A DNA stretch of 64,000 nt. Source: an uncultured Gemmatimonadales bacterium (GTDB taxonomy: Bacteria; Gemmatimonadota; Gemmatimonadetes; Gemmatimonadales; GWC2-71-9). The translations under genes and the position numbers were made by a program. Numbering within the stretch: position 1 is the first letter of the stretch; each line of letters opens with the position of its first letter. The stretch lies in the NCBI GenBank assembly GCA_947259405.1, contig CAMYLY010000010.1:42142-106141 (forward strand). Direction: 5' to 3'. This document shows positions 20,347 through 28,737 of the stretch, piece by piece. The notes under the pieces were generated by a model. The model was not told the origin of the DNA. It worked only from the letters and a program-made list of their open reading frames with translations, and did no database searches.

Positions 20347-21135
20347 TCAGGTCCCGATTGCCTCAATCTCCCCGTTGGTTACGCCTAAGCGAATCGTTCC
20401 GTTCCCACCTCCCAGCGTCCCCGTCACGGATGTCGACGTAACGGTCTGATTGTTGAGCGTGAGGTTGGTGATGGTGATTGGCCCGTTCACGATGGTGGCC
20501 TCAAAGCTCGCCGAGGTAGAGGTAGGGATGCTCAATACGATCTCGCCATTCGTTGTCCTGAGATCGATGGCGCCGCCGAGGTTCATGGTCGCCACCGCGG
20601 CGATTGCGCCGTTCGTGACGACAACGTCGAGGTCTCCAGTAACATCGGCGAGCGCGATCGCTCCATTGGTGTTGACCAGCTGGATGTCCCCGTCCATCTC
20701 GGCGACGGCCATTGCACCGTTCAAGTTCACGACGTCGATCAAAAAGCCAGAGGGGACCGAGATGTCGTAGTCCACCTCGTAGGTTCGACCACTGGGGCTC
20801 TGTAGGTGGATGGTCTCGACCACCAAGCTGCCAGCCAGCTCCGTGACGCGCACCTCAATGTCGTCGAGATGGTCCTGCGCATCACTGGCGCTTTCGGACC
20901 GGACCCGCCGGGTGCCGTCGACGATAATGCTGCCGGCCGGTGCGTCACCGGTGATGGACACGGCACCGTTGATTCCGGTCAGCTCGAGCGCCGTGCGATT
21001 GTCGACGCTGAACGTGTTGGCGAAATCCGCCTCAGCTTGGAAGTTCGTGTTCGAGACGTTGGTGATATTGTCGCCGCATGCCGCGACGACTGCGAACGCC
21101 GTCACCACCGCGGGCAAGGTGTGTCGCGGGCGCAC
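20347..21135 (-). CDS. DUF4097-like beta-strand repeat lipoprotein
   Basis: GTG start with GGAGGAG SD; lipobox FAVVAACGD; repeated NGAI/NGEI turns. Confidence 0.75.
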   Translation of the reverse strand: MRPRHTLPAVVTAFAVVAACGDNITNVSNTNFQAEADFANTFSVDNRTALELTGINGAVSITGDAPAGSIIVDGTRRVRSESASDAQDHLDDIEVRVTELAGSLVVETIHLQSPSGRTYEVDYDISVPSGFLIDVVNLNGAMAVAEMDGDIQLVNTNGAIALADVTGDLDVVVTNGAIAAVATMNLGGAIDLRTTNGEIVLSIPTSTSASFEATIVNGPITITNLTLNNQTVTSTSVTGTLGGGNGTIRLGVTNGEIEAIGT

Positions 21136-21290
21136 TGCTCCTCCTAATCTGAGTACTTCCGAAGGCTCGATGAGGAGGCATGAATTGGACGTGAACTGTC
21201 CGTGAAACGTTCGCTCGGCAAGGAACGGCGAGAAACAAGTCGGGCGGCTCCAACTGGCGAGCCGCCCGACCTGCAATCCAGATATTCGAG

Positions 21291-21752
21291 CTAGCCGAGG
21301 TTGGGAATCCGCAGCACCTGTCCTGGATAGATCAGGTTCGGATCAGTCAGCATCGGCCTATTCGCTTCGAAGATCTCCGGGAATTTCATCGGATCGCCGT
21401 AGACCTCCTTGGCGATCTTCGAGAGCGAATCACCACTCTTGACCGTATACATCGTCGCCTCGGGCTCCGGTGCTTCGACGGTCATCTGATCGTCGACGCG
21501 CGCGACACCTTCGGTGTTGCCAGCGGCGAGGATGGCCTTCTCTCGCGCTTCCTGGGTTGGCGCCGCCCCACGCAGGGTGACGGTGCGGTCGTCGAAGTCT
21601 ACCTTCAGACCATCGATCCCAAGATCGAGGTCATGCAGGAACTTGAGGATCCGATTGGCTTTGCGCTTCTCCATCGTCGCCTCGAGTTGCTGCGCTTCTT
21701 TGTCGTCCTCGTCCTTGCGACCCACGCCAGGCAGGAAATCCAAGACACCCAT
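21291..21752 (-). CDS. BON + LysM domain protein (Kbp/YgaU-like)
   Basis: BON (IDGLKVDFDDRTVTLRGAAPTQEAREKAILAAGNTEGVARVDD) then LysM (MYTVKSGDSLSKIAKEVYGDPMKFPEIFEANRPMLTDPNLIYPGQVLRIP). Confidence 0.92.
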   Translation of the reverse strand: MGVLDFLPGVGRKDEDDKEAQQLEATMEKRKANRILKFLHDLDLGIDGLKVDFDDRTVTLRGAAPTQEAREKAILAAGNTEGVARVDDQMTVEAPEPEATMYTVKSGDSLSKIAKEVYGDPMKFPEIFEANRPMLTDPNLIYPGQVLRIPNLG

Positions 21753-21800
21753 GTTGCTTCCTTTCGCTGCTGTGATTCGTGTGACCGATGCGTCGACGCG

Positions 21801-22391
21801 CTACTTGCCGCCGAACAACCCGCCCAAGATGTTCTTGCCGTGCTGCATAAGATCGTCGGCCACGTTGCCGTCGCCGTCCGCGTCCAACAGGCGCATGAAC
21901 CCTCCGGCGCCCTTCTGTTCGAGACTCTGGCGCTCGCCTGACAACATGGTGGCCAGCCCGCCGGCATCCATACCTTGCTCGCGCTTCTGACGTCCCAGAG
22001 CGCCCATGACCATCGGCGCCAGCATCGTCATCATCGATGTGGCCTGCGACGGATTCAACCCACTGGCCTTGGCGACACCCGCCTCGACCGTATTCCGCCG
22101 GCCGCCAAGGACGTGACCGAGGATGCCGTTCCCGGCTTTCTCGTCGGGGTTGTTGATGGCGGAAAGCGCGTCGTTCAGCACGCTCCCGTCATGATCGCGC
22201 TCGAGCGCGCGGTCGAGCGCCTGCGCGCCGTCGTTGGACTGCGCGTTCTTTGCGAGTCCCGCAAGAATCGCTGGCAGTGCCGCGCCCATCGCGGCCTGCG
22301 TTGCCTGCGGATTGGCGCCAAGCTTCTGGCCCATCTGCTGCATCACACTGCCACCCAACTGCTGCGTCAATAAATCCATGATCCCTGACAT
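21801..22391 (-). CDS. DUF937 domain protein
   Basis: MDLLTQQLGGSVMQQMGQKLGANPQATQAAMGAALPAILAGLAKNA; LLDADGDGNVADDLM C-terminus. Confidence 0.85.
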   Translation of the reverse strand: MSGIMDLLTQQLGGSVMQQMGQKLGANPQATQAAMGAALPAILAGLAKNAQSNDGAQALDRALERDHDGSVLNDALSAINNPDEKAGNGILGHVLGGRRNTVEAGVAKASGLNPSQATSMMTMLAPMVMGALGRQKREQGMDAGGLATMLSGERQSLEQKGAGGFMRLLDADGDGNVADDLMQHGKNILGGLFGGK

Positions 22392-22595
22392 GCCACGTCC
22401 TTTTGCAGGTGAAGAAATCGCTGCGGGCTTCCGCCCGGTGTCTCCGTAGTAAGCAACGCGCGTACCGTCGTCGCACGCCACTGTAAGCCGTTGTTCAGTA
22501 GAGAGATGCGCCGATTCGCGGCCCATCTTCCCGTCGCGCGCGTTCCAGCTTGGTACCACCACGTCCCGAGGTAGCACACCAAACCGGCACGGTCG

Positions 22596-23408
22596 CTACG
22601 CCTTGACTGCCACCACCGTGACGTTGTCCGAACCACCGTCCTCCAATGCCGCGTCTACCAGTTGTCGGCAGATCGTATCGGCCGACGTGCCCTGACCGGC
22701 GAGCTCTGCGATCCGTTCGTCCGGCACATGCTTGGTCAGCCCATCGGAACACAGCACCAGCGTGTCGCCGGCTGCAAGGTCGATGAGGCCAATCGAGGGC
22801 TTGATCGTCGACGCCCCCACCGCACTGGACAACACGTGCTCCAATCGTGACCCAGCGGCCTGTTCCTCGGTCATGATCCCTTCATCAACCATCAGCTCGG
22901 CCATCGTCTGATCCCGCGTGAGCTGACGGAACCGCTCTCCTCGCAGGTGATAGGCGCGGCTGTCACCCACATGGATGATATATGCTCGCGGCCACACGAG
23001 AGCTACCATTGTGAGCGTGGTGGCCGGTCCACCCTGCCCAGCGCCGTAGGCCTCGACAATCGCGGTATGCGCTTCGGCCACGGCCTCCTCCAGCTTGCCA
23101 AGGAAGTCGTGCTCGAGCTCGACGTTGTACGTGTAGAAGCATCCGACGGTGTGCTCGATATGTTCCACGAGCGTTCCGATGGCCGTCTCGCTGGCAATCT
23201 CCCCACCGGCGTGCCCGCCGACGCCATCCGCCACGACGAACAAATACGCGTCAGACCCACGTGTGAACGCTGTCTGTACGTCGGGCGCCAGACTCGTGCT
23301 CAAGACATCGATGGATTTGTCGAGCCTGGCTACCAGGTACTGATCTTCGTTGTTCTTCCGGGTCTTTCCAACGTCCGTCAACCCAGCGGCGTCGATCCGT
23401 ACCGCCAC
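22596..23408 (-). CDS. PP2C-family serine/threonine phosphatase
   Basis: DVGKTRKNNEDQ, VADGVGGHAGGEIAS, HVGDSRAYHLR, LCSDGLTKHV, SDNVTVVAV. Confidence 0.95.
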   Translation of the reverse strand: MAVRIDAAGLTDVGKTRKNNEDQYLVARLDKSIDVLSTSLAPDVQTAFTRGSDAYLFVVADGVGGHAGGEIASETAIGTLVEHIEHTVGCFYTYNVELEHDFLGKLEEAVAEAHTAIVEAYGAGQGGPATTLTMVALVWPRAYIIHVGDSRAYHLRGERFRQLTRDQTMAELMVDEGIMTEEQAAGSRLEHVLSSAVGASTIKPSIGLIDLAAGDTLVLCSDGLTKHVPDERIAELAGQGTSADTICRQLVDAALEDGGSDNVTVVAVKA

Positions 23409-23409
23409 G

Positions 23410-23913
23410 TCAGCCTCCCAGCATTTGGGCGGTCAGCCATTCGAACGCCTTGTCCACCGCTTCGCCCGTCTTCGCGCTCGTGTGGAAGGGATTCCAGCCA
23501 CGGTCGGTGAGCGCGGCCAAGTCGTCGCTGCGGAGTTGCCAGTCATTTTGGAGATCGTGTTTGTTGAGTGCGACGGCCGACGGCACGGCTCCCACAACGG
23601 CATTTGCCAAGTCTTGGAGCTGGAAGATCTGGTCGAACGTTTCCCTTCGGGTACCGTCGATGACGAAGAGAATGCCAGAGGCTCCACGTATGTAGCTTGG
23701 CGAAACCTCCTGCTCCTCTGTCCGGCCCTCGATATCCCAGAGCATGAGATTAGCCTCCGTATCCCCGATCGCCACGGACTTGCGGTCGACCTTGACGCCG
23801 ATCGTGGAGTGGTATTTCTCGGAGAACTGCGTATGCACGAACTGTCGCACGAGGCTGGTTTTGCCCGTTCCGGCAACTCCCACCATGCACACCTTCTTCT
23901 GCACGACGCCCAT
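23410..23913 (-). CDS. Ras/Rab-like small GTPase (paralogue 1)
   Basis: G1 GVAGTGKTS, switch I YHSTIGVKV, G3 WDIEGR, G4 NKHD, G5 TSAK; stop adjoins PP2C start. Confidence 0.93.
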   Translation of the reverse strand: MGVVQKKVCMVGVAGTGKTSLVRQFVHTQFSEKYHSTIGVKVDRKSVAIGDTEANLMLWDIEGRTEEQEVSPSYIRGASGILFVIDGTRRETFDQIFQLQDLANAVVGAVPSAVALNKHDLQNDWQLRSDDLAALTDRGWNPFHTSAKTGEAVDKAFEWLTAQMLGG

Positions 23914-23963
23914 ATGAAGCCGGTATTCTCCTCGCAGGTGAACCACGTGGTCAGGCGACTGAA

Positions 23964-23987
23964 ACGGTGGAGCTTGCGCTCCACCGT
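23964..23987 (-). terminator. Terminator hairpin downstream of mscL
   Basis: ACGGTGGAGC-TTGC-GCTCCACCGT perfect 10-bp stem. Confidence 0.6.
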
Positions 23988-24015
23988 CTCGTGTCGCCTC
24001 AAATCAACTGCGCGG

Positions 24016-24471
24016 TTACGCTGCCTGCAACTCGGACGTGCAGTTGGGGCAACGCGTCGCCTTGATGGCCACGGTCGAAAGACAGTGCGGACAATCTCTC
24101 TTGTCCGGTGGCGGTGGAGCGGCCTCTTCCTTCTTTTGCATCTTCATCAATGAGCGAATCATCATGAAGACGGCAAATGCGACGATGATGAAGCTGACTA
24201 TGTTGTCAATGAAGACCCCGTAGTTCACGGTCACGGCACCAGCTTCCTGCGCGGCGGCCAGCGTCGCGTAGGGGCCGGCAGCGGTTCCTTCCTTCAACGT
24301 CAGAAACAGGTCGGAGAACGTCACGTTGCCGAGCAGCAATCCGATCGGCGGCATCAAGACGTCGGAGACCATCGATTTGACGATCGTCCCGAAGGCGCCA
24401 CCAATGATGATGCCAACGGCCATGTCCACGACGTTGCCGCGCATGGCAAAATCTTTGAAGTCCTTGAGCAT
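24016..24471 (-). CDS. mscL: Large-conductance mechanosensitive channel MscL with C-terminal zinc ribbon
   Basis: MLKDFKDFAMRGNVVDMAVGIIIGGAFGTIVKSMVSDVLMPPIGLLLG; C-terminus CPHC...CPNC. Confidence 0.96.
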   Translation of the reverse strand: MLKDFKDFAMRGNVVDMAVGIIIGGAFGTIVKSMVSDVLMPPIGLLLGNVTFSDLFLTLKEGTAAGPYATLAAAQEAGAVTVNYGVFIDNIVSFIIVAFAVFMMIRSLMKMQKKEEAAPPPPDKRDCPHCLSTVAIKATRCPNCTSELQAA

Positions 24472-24550
24472 CTCTCGCTCCTAATTGGAATCGGTGTGTG
24501 GAAGTGATAGGTGGTGACACCCCGTAGTGCCACCACCCATTGGTGCCGTC

Positions 24551-25999
24551 TTAGTTGGAAATCCGACGCAATTCTACGCGTCGGTTCTCTGCACGGCCAG
24601 CACGAGTACCATTGTCGGCAATGGGTTGATCCGGACCATACCCGCGCGCCTCCATGCGGTTGGCAGCGACGCCTCGGGAGATCAGGTATTGCATGACCGA
24701 CTCAGCACGTGCCTGGGACAATGCCACATTCCCGGTACGCGACCCTGTGTTATCGGTGTGTCCGCCGACTTCGACGCGAATGCCACTGTTGGCCACCAAC
24801 GTCTGGGCCACGGTGTTCAACGTCTCACGTGCCTCCGCGGTGAGTTCGGCGCTGCTCGTGGCGAAGTTCACGCCCTCCAGCACGATCGTCGTTGCCTCTT
24901 CGGCGAAGAGCACCGGGCAACCGACCGGGTCAACGTCGGTATTCGGTGCAGTCGACGGGCACCGGTCGATCCCGTTTGCCACACCATCGTTGTCACTGTC
25001 TATCGGACAGCCGTCGGTGTTCACCTCGGCGCCGCGTGGAGTGCTGGGGCAACGATCCGCCGCATCCGCTACGCCGTCTCCGTCGTTGTCGCGCGCGCAT
25101 CCGTTGGCATCGACCGCCGTTCCCTGGGGAGTGTTCGGGCAACGGTCGGCCGAGTCGGCCACGCCGTCACCATCTGCGTCCCGAGGACACCCGGTGGCGT
25201 CCACAGCCGTACCGGCGGGCGTGTTCGCGCAGCGGTCCATCGAGTCGCGGACGCCGTCGCGGTCCGTATCGAGCGCGCACCCGTTCGAATCGACCCGCTC
25301 GCCGCTCGGCGTGTCCGGACACCGGTCCCGCATGTTCGTGACTCCGTCACGATCATTGTCCAACGCGCATCCCGACATATCGACTTGCTCGTTCGCTGCC
25401 GTGTTCGGGCAGTCGTCCGCGCTGTCTGGGACGCCATCCATGTCGGTATCAGCGGGCGATCCACCGCCGAGCATGTAGCTGAGACCGAACTGCGCTCCAA
25501 TGTTCCAGTCACTGCTGGCGCCTGTAATTTGAGAAGGCATGAAATCAGCCAACCCCTCGATCCGGAGCGACAGCGCGTCGGTCAGCCAATAGCGCAAACC
25601 GAGCAACGCGTTTGCCCCGTTGTCGGAAGCGTCCGCGTCCTTGCCGTACTCGTTGTGGACGAAGCCTGCACCGAGGAGCACCGCGGCCTTCTCGCTGATG
25701 GGCGCGTTGTATACCAGCCGTGCGTGCAGCGGAATGTACGAGATGCTCCCGGTGCCGCCGTCGGGCTTGGTCGGTGTATATGAGGCAGTGGCCTCGAGCT
25801 CCAGGTTCTTAAGAAAGAAGACTCCGACCCGACCACCAAAGCCGGGGCGATCGGAGAGCGTTAGGTCGCTATCGAAGAAGGTGTAGCGGCCGAAGATCCC
25901 AGCCTCAAAGGTCCCCTGGCTTTGGGCGTTCATGGGCTCAGCCAACGCGACGACCGCAACGGTCAGGGCGAGTGCCTTGCCGAATGTCTTCACCTGCAT
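24551..25999 (-). CDS. OmpA-family outer-membrane protein with TSP3 repeats
   Basis: Signal peptide, OmpA-like barrel, six ~26-aa D-x-DxDGVxDxxDxCPxT repeats, C-terminal OmpA domain (VEVGGHTDNTGSRTGNVALSQARAESVMQYL). Confidence 0.93.
   Translation of the reverse strand: MQVKTFGKALALTVAVVALAEPMNAQSQGTFEAGIFGRYTFFDSDLTLSDRPGFGGRVGVFFLKNLELEATASYTPTKPDGGTGSISYIPLHARLVYNAPISEKAAVLLGAGFVHNEYGKDADASDNGANALLGLRYWLTDALSLRIEGLADFMPSQITGASSDWNIGAQFGLSYMLGGGSPADTDMDGVPDSADDCPNTAANEQVDMSGCALDNDRDGVTNMRDRCPDTPSGERVDSNGCALDTDRDGVRDSMDRCANTPAGTAVDATGCPRDADGDGVADSADRCPNTPQGTAVDANGCARDNDGDGVADAADRCPSTPRGAEVNTDGCPIDSDNDGVANGIDRCPSTAPNTDVDPVGCPVLFAEEATTIVLEGVNFATSSAELTAEARETLNTVAQTLVANSGIRVEVGGHTDNTGSRTGNVALSQARAESVMQYLISRGVAANRMEARGYGPDQPIADNGTRAGRAENRRVELRRISN
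24915..25455 (-). repeat. Six coding tandem TSP3 (calcium-binding type) repeats, ~78 bp period
   Basis: Consensus DxDxDGVxDxxDRCPxTPxGxxVDxxGC repeated six times. Confidence 0.85.
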
Positions 26000-26049
26000 C
26001 TGCAACTCCTTGCACAATTGAAGTCCAGGACGAATCGGAGGCGTGGAAG

Positions 26050-26064
26050 GCAACGCACATGCCA
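26050..26064 (-). promoter_or_regulatory. Sigma-54 (-24/-12) promoter of the TSP3-OmpA gene
   Basis: Minus strand TGGCATG-TGCG-TTGC matches TGGCAYR-N4-TTGC with exact spacing, 50 nt upstream of ATG 25999, next to an NtrC-type gene. Confidence 0.7.
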
Positions 26065-26174
26065 ATTCGTAAAGTGTTTTCACATATGGAGTTACGGTTT
26101 TGCCAGACGAGGCGTGTTTCGATTGGGCCGTTTCATTCCGGTACGATGCGCCCCGGATCGGCACGACCAAGTGC

Positions 26175-27590
26175 CTAGCGCAGGTTGTACTTCTTGAGCT
26201 TGCGGTAGAGCGTCGTGCGCCCAATGCCGAGGTCCCGCACGACACGCGTGAGGTTGCCACCGTGGCGCGCCATGGCCGCCGCGATGGCCTCGCGCTCAAG
26301 GGCCTCGAGCGTTTGTGTTTGGCCCGCTCCCGTCTCGGCGAGTGCCGGACGCGACTGGGCAGCGGAAGGCTCAACGCCGGCCGTGTCGGCTCTGGCCTCT
26401 CTGACGCGGGGCGGAAGGTGTTGAGGCTCGATTGGCGCGCCACCCGACTCGACCGATGCACGCTCGAGCGCGTTTTCCAACTCGCGGACGTTCCCTGGCC
26501 AGCGGTACCGGACGAGCGCATCCAGCGCCTCAGCCCCGAGTTCAACGGTCGGGACACCCAGCTTCTGGGCGGCCTGCATGAGGAAGTGTCTCGCCAGTGC
26601 AGGGATGTCGGTGGGTCGATCGCGCAGCGGCGGCACGTCCACCTCCATCACAGCGATGCGGAAGTAGAGATCCTCGCGGAATCGTCCTTCGCGCACCTCC
26701 AACGGCAGATCGCGGTGGGTGGCGGCCACCAGCCGGAAGTCGGACGTGATTTGCGACGAGCCGCCCACGCGCTGGAACGTGCGGTCCTGAAGGACCCGAA
26801 GCAGCTTGGCCTGGAGACTCTGGCTCAGCTCTCCAATCTCGTCGAGGAAGACCGTGCCACCGTTGGCGCGCTCGAACGCACCGATCCGACGGTTAGTTGC
26901 GCCGGTGAACGCGCCCTTCTCATGGCCAAACAATTCGGATTCCTGCAATGACTCAGGAATGGCGGCACAGTTCAGCGGCACGAGCAAGCCCTCGTGCCGT
27001 GAACTCTCCCTGTGGATGGCCTGAGCAACCAGCTCCTTGCCCGTCCCGCTCTCCCCTTGGATGAGCACTGTAATGTCGCTCAGCGCCAAACGGTCAAGTT
27101 GGCGAAACAGCGTCTTCATGCCGGGCGCGGACCCGATGATCCCGGCAAAGCCGCTCCCTTCGGCTTCCCGTTGCAGCTGCCGGATACGCACCTTCATCTG
27201 TGCGTGCTCGACGGCGTGCCCGACCGCGGTCACAAGCTTGGTGCGGTCAACCGGCTTGACGAAGTAGTCCCATGCACCGGCCTTCATGGCCTTGACCGCA
27301 CTGTCGACGTCCGTATGGGCGGTGGCCACGAGGACGGGGAGCCACGGGTGGTGGGCCTGGACGCGCGTGAGGGTCTCCATCCCGTCCATACCCGGCATGC
27401 TCAAATCCAGGCAGATCGTATCGGGTACCGCCTCGGTGAGAGCCGTCAGACATGGCTCGCCGTCGTGGAACACGCGGACCTCGTGGCCCTCGTCCTCCAG
27501 CCAGCGCTGCTGCACCTCGCAAAGGAGGGCGTCGTCGTCGACGACGAACACCAGTCCGGTGGCTCCGGAGTCGCCACGGGATGGCGTCAT
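26175..27590 (-). CDS. NtrC/ZraR-type sigma-54-dependent response regulator
   Basis: Receiver ([15 protein letters not shown]...[11 protein letters not shown]...PVLVATAH...FVKPVD), AAA+ ([30 protein letters not shown]), Fis-type HTH C-terminus. Confidence 0.96.
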   Translation of the reverse strand: MTPSRGDSGATGLVFVVDDDALLCEVQQRWLEDEGHEVRVFHDGEPCLTALTEAVPDTICLDLSMPGMDGMETLTRVQAHHPWLPVLVATAHTDVDSAVKAMKAGAWDYFVKPVDRTKLVTAVGHAVEHAQMKVRIRQLQREAEGSGFAGIIGSAPGMKTLFRQLDRLALSDITVLIQGESGTGKELVAQAIHRESSRHEGLLVPLNCAAIPESLQESELFGHEKGAFTGATNRRIGAFERANGGTVFLDEIGELSQSLQAKLLRVLQDRTFQRVGGSSQITSDFRLVAATHRDLPLEVREGRFREDLYFRIAVMEVDVPPLRDRPTDIPALARHFLMQAAQKLGVPTVELGAEALDALVRYRWPGNVRELENALERASVESGGAPIEPQHLPPRVREARADTAGVEPSAAQSRPALAETGAGQTQTLEALEREAIAAAMARHGGNLTRVVRDLGIGRTTLYRKLKKYNLR

Positions 27591-27766
27591 GTCAATTTCA
27601 CGAGGTCCCCGGGGTTCTTGTCACGTGAGCTCCGGTCACTGGGAAGGCGCCGGTGAAGGTAGTGGCTCGACGGACCGAGGTCCACTTCGAAACACGGCCT
27701 TCCCGTATGGTACGAATCGAGAGACCGGAATGGGACGGCCCCCTCGGTTTTCCTGCGGGTTCGGGG

Positions 27767-27781
27767 TGGCCCTGGAATTGC
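27767..27781 (+). promoter_or_regulatory. Weak sigma-54-like -24/-12 element
   Basis: TGGCCCT-GGAA-TTGC: TGGC and TTGC at exact spacing, central bases off consensus; very close to the start codon. Confidence 0.3.
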
Positions 27782-27794
27782 GTTGGCCCAACCC

Positions 27795-28136
27795 ATGTCA
27801 CGCAAGTCCGGTGATTCGAATCCCGAACGCGTTGTGTTCACATTCGATCGCACCATCGCCGACCTGGTTCCCCGGTTTCTCACTCGATGCGGTGATCGAC
27901 TCTCGAGCATCGAGCGCCACCTGGAGGACGGCGACATGGACGCCATCGAGATGATTGGCCTCGAACTCGTGGGCGCAGGGAAGCCGTTCGGCTTTGCCCG
28001 CATCTCCACGGTGGGGCGCGAGATCGTAATCGGCGCCCAGGGGGACAATGCCGACGATGTTCGCCTCGCCGTCGCGAGTCTGCGTAACCATTTGGAGGCG
28101 TTGGCCGCCATTCACCCAGAAGAGCCCGCTCCGTAG
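27795..28136 (+). CDS. Hpt-like protein lacking the phospho-accepting histidine
   Basis: IEMIGLELVGAGKPFGFARISTVGREIVIGA resembles the Hpt pattern IxxIGHxLKGxGxxFGFxxISxIGxxIE, with Leu at the His position. Confidence 0.55.
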   Translation: MSRKSGDSNPERVVFTFDRTIADLVPRFLTRCGDRLSSIERHLEDGDMDAIEMIGLELVGAGKPFGFARISTVGREIVIGAQGDNADDVRLAVASLRNHLEALAAIHPEEPAP

Positions 28137-28223
28137 CACGCCTTTTGCGTTAGGTCCCGTGGTGTATCTTTGGCGGGATACAACGTAAGCCGTTCTCACT
28201 AATAACGATGCGTGGCTGGTACG

Positions 28224-28724
28224 ATGGCAAAGAAACAAGCAGGGCAACGGCGCCAGGCTGGGGGCAACTCGAACTCAACCATACCTGAGACTGGCGAGAA
28301 TCTCGAGCAAGTTCGCGAGCTCCTCTTTGGCGGCAACCTGCGGCTCTTCGAGGCACGGATTACCGACCTCGAAAAGCGCATGCGCCGCGAACATGCGGAG
28401 CTCACCGACGCCACTGACGCGCGGTTTGAGAGCCTCGAGGAGCACGTGGCGAACGAACTGGCCGCGGTGGGCCAGCGGTTCGATACGAACAAGAAGGGGC
28501 AGTCCGACTCGCTCAAGGCTGTCGAGAAGGAGCTCAAGTCGGTGAGTCGAAAACTCGAGCAACGCTTGCTCAAGCTGCAAGAACAGGCCGACGAGATCAT
28601 GGCGATCCTGCAGGAGCGCACGGACGACTTGCAGGCACGCAAGGCCGATTCCGCGGCCCTCGCCACGTTGTTCGAAGAGATGGCGGAGCGCATCGCCGAC
28701 CTCGGGCCGGCAGGGGAACAATAG
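28224..28724 (+). CDS. Coiled-coil protein
   Basis: Long charged heptad-rich helix (VEKELKSVSRKLEQRLLKLQEQADEIMAILQERTDDL); 14 nt from next gene. Confidence 0.75.
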   Translation: MAKKQAGQRRQAGGNSNSTIPETGENLEQVRELLFGGNLRLFEARITDLEKRMRREHAELTDATDARFESLEEHVANELAAVGQRFDTNKKGQSDSLKAVEKELKSVSRKLEQRLLKLQEQADEIMAILQERTDDLQARKADSAALATLFEEMAERIADLGPAGEQ

Positions 28725-28737
28725 GACCGCCCAACAC

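Noticed and set aside
24915-25455. 78-bp tandem repeats as a CRISPR-like array
   Set aside because: They are in frame and encode TSP3 protein repeats.
24527-25783. 418-aa plus-strand ORF
   Set aside because: Antisense to the TSP3-OmpA gene; its repeats mirror the TSP3 coding repeats.
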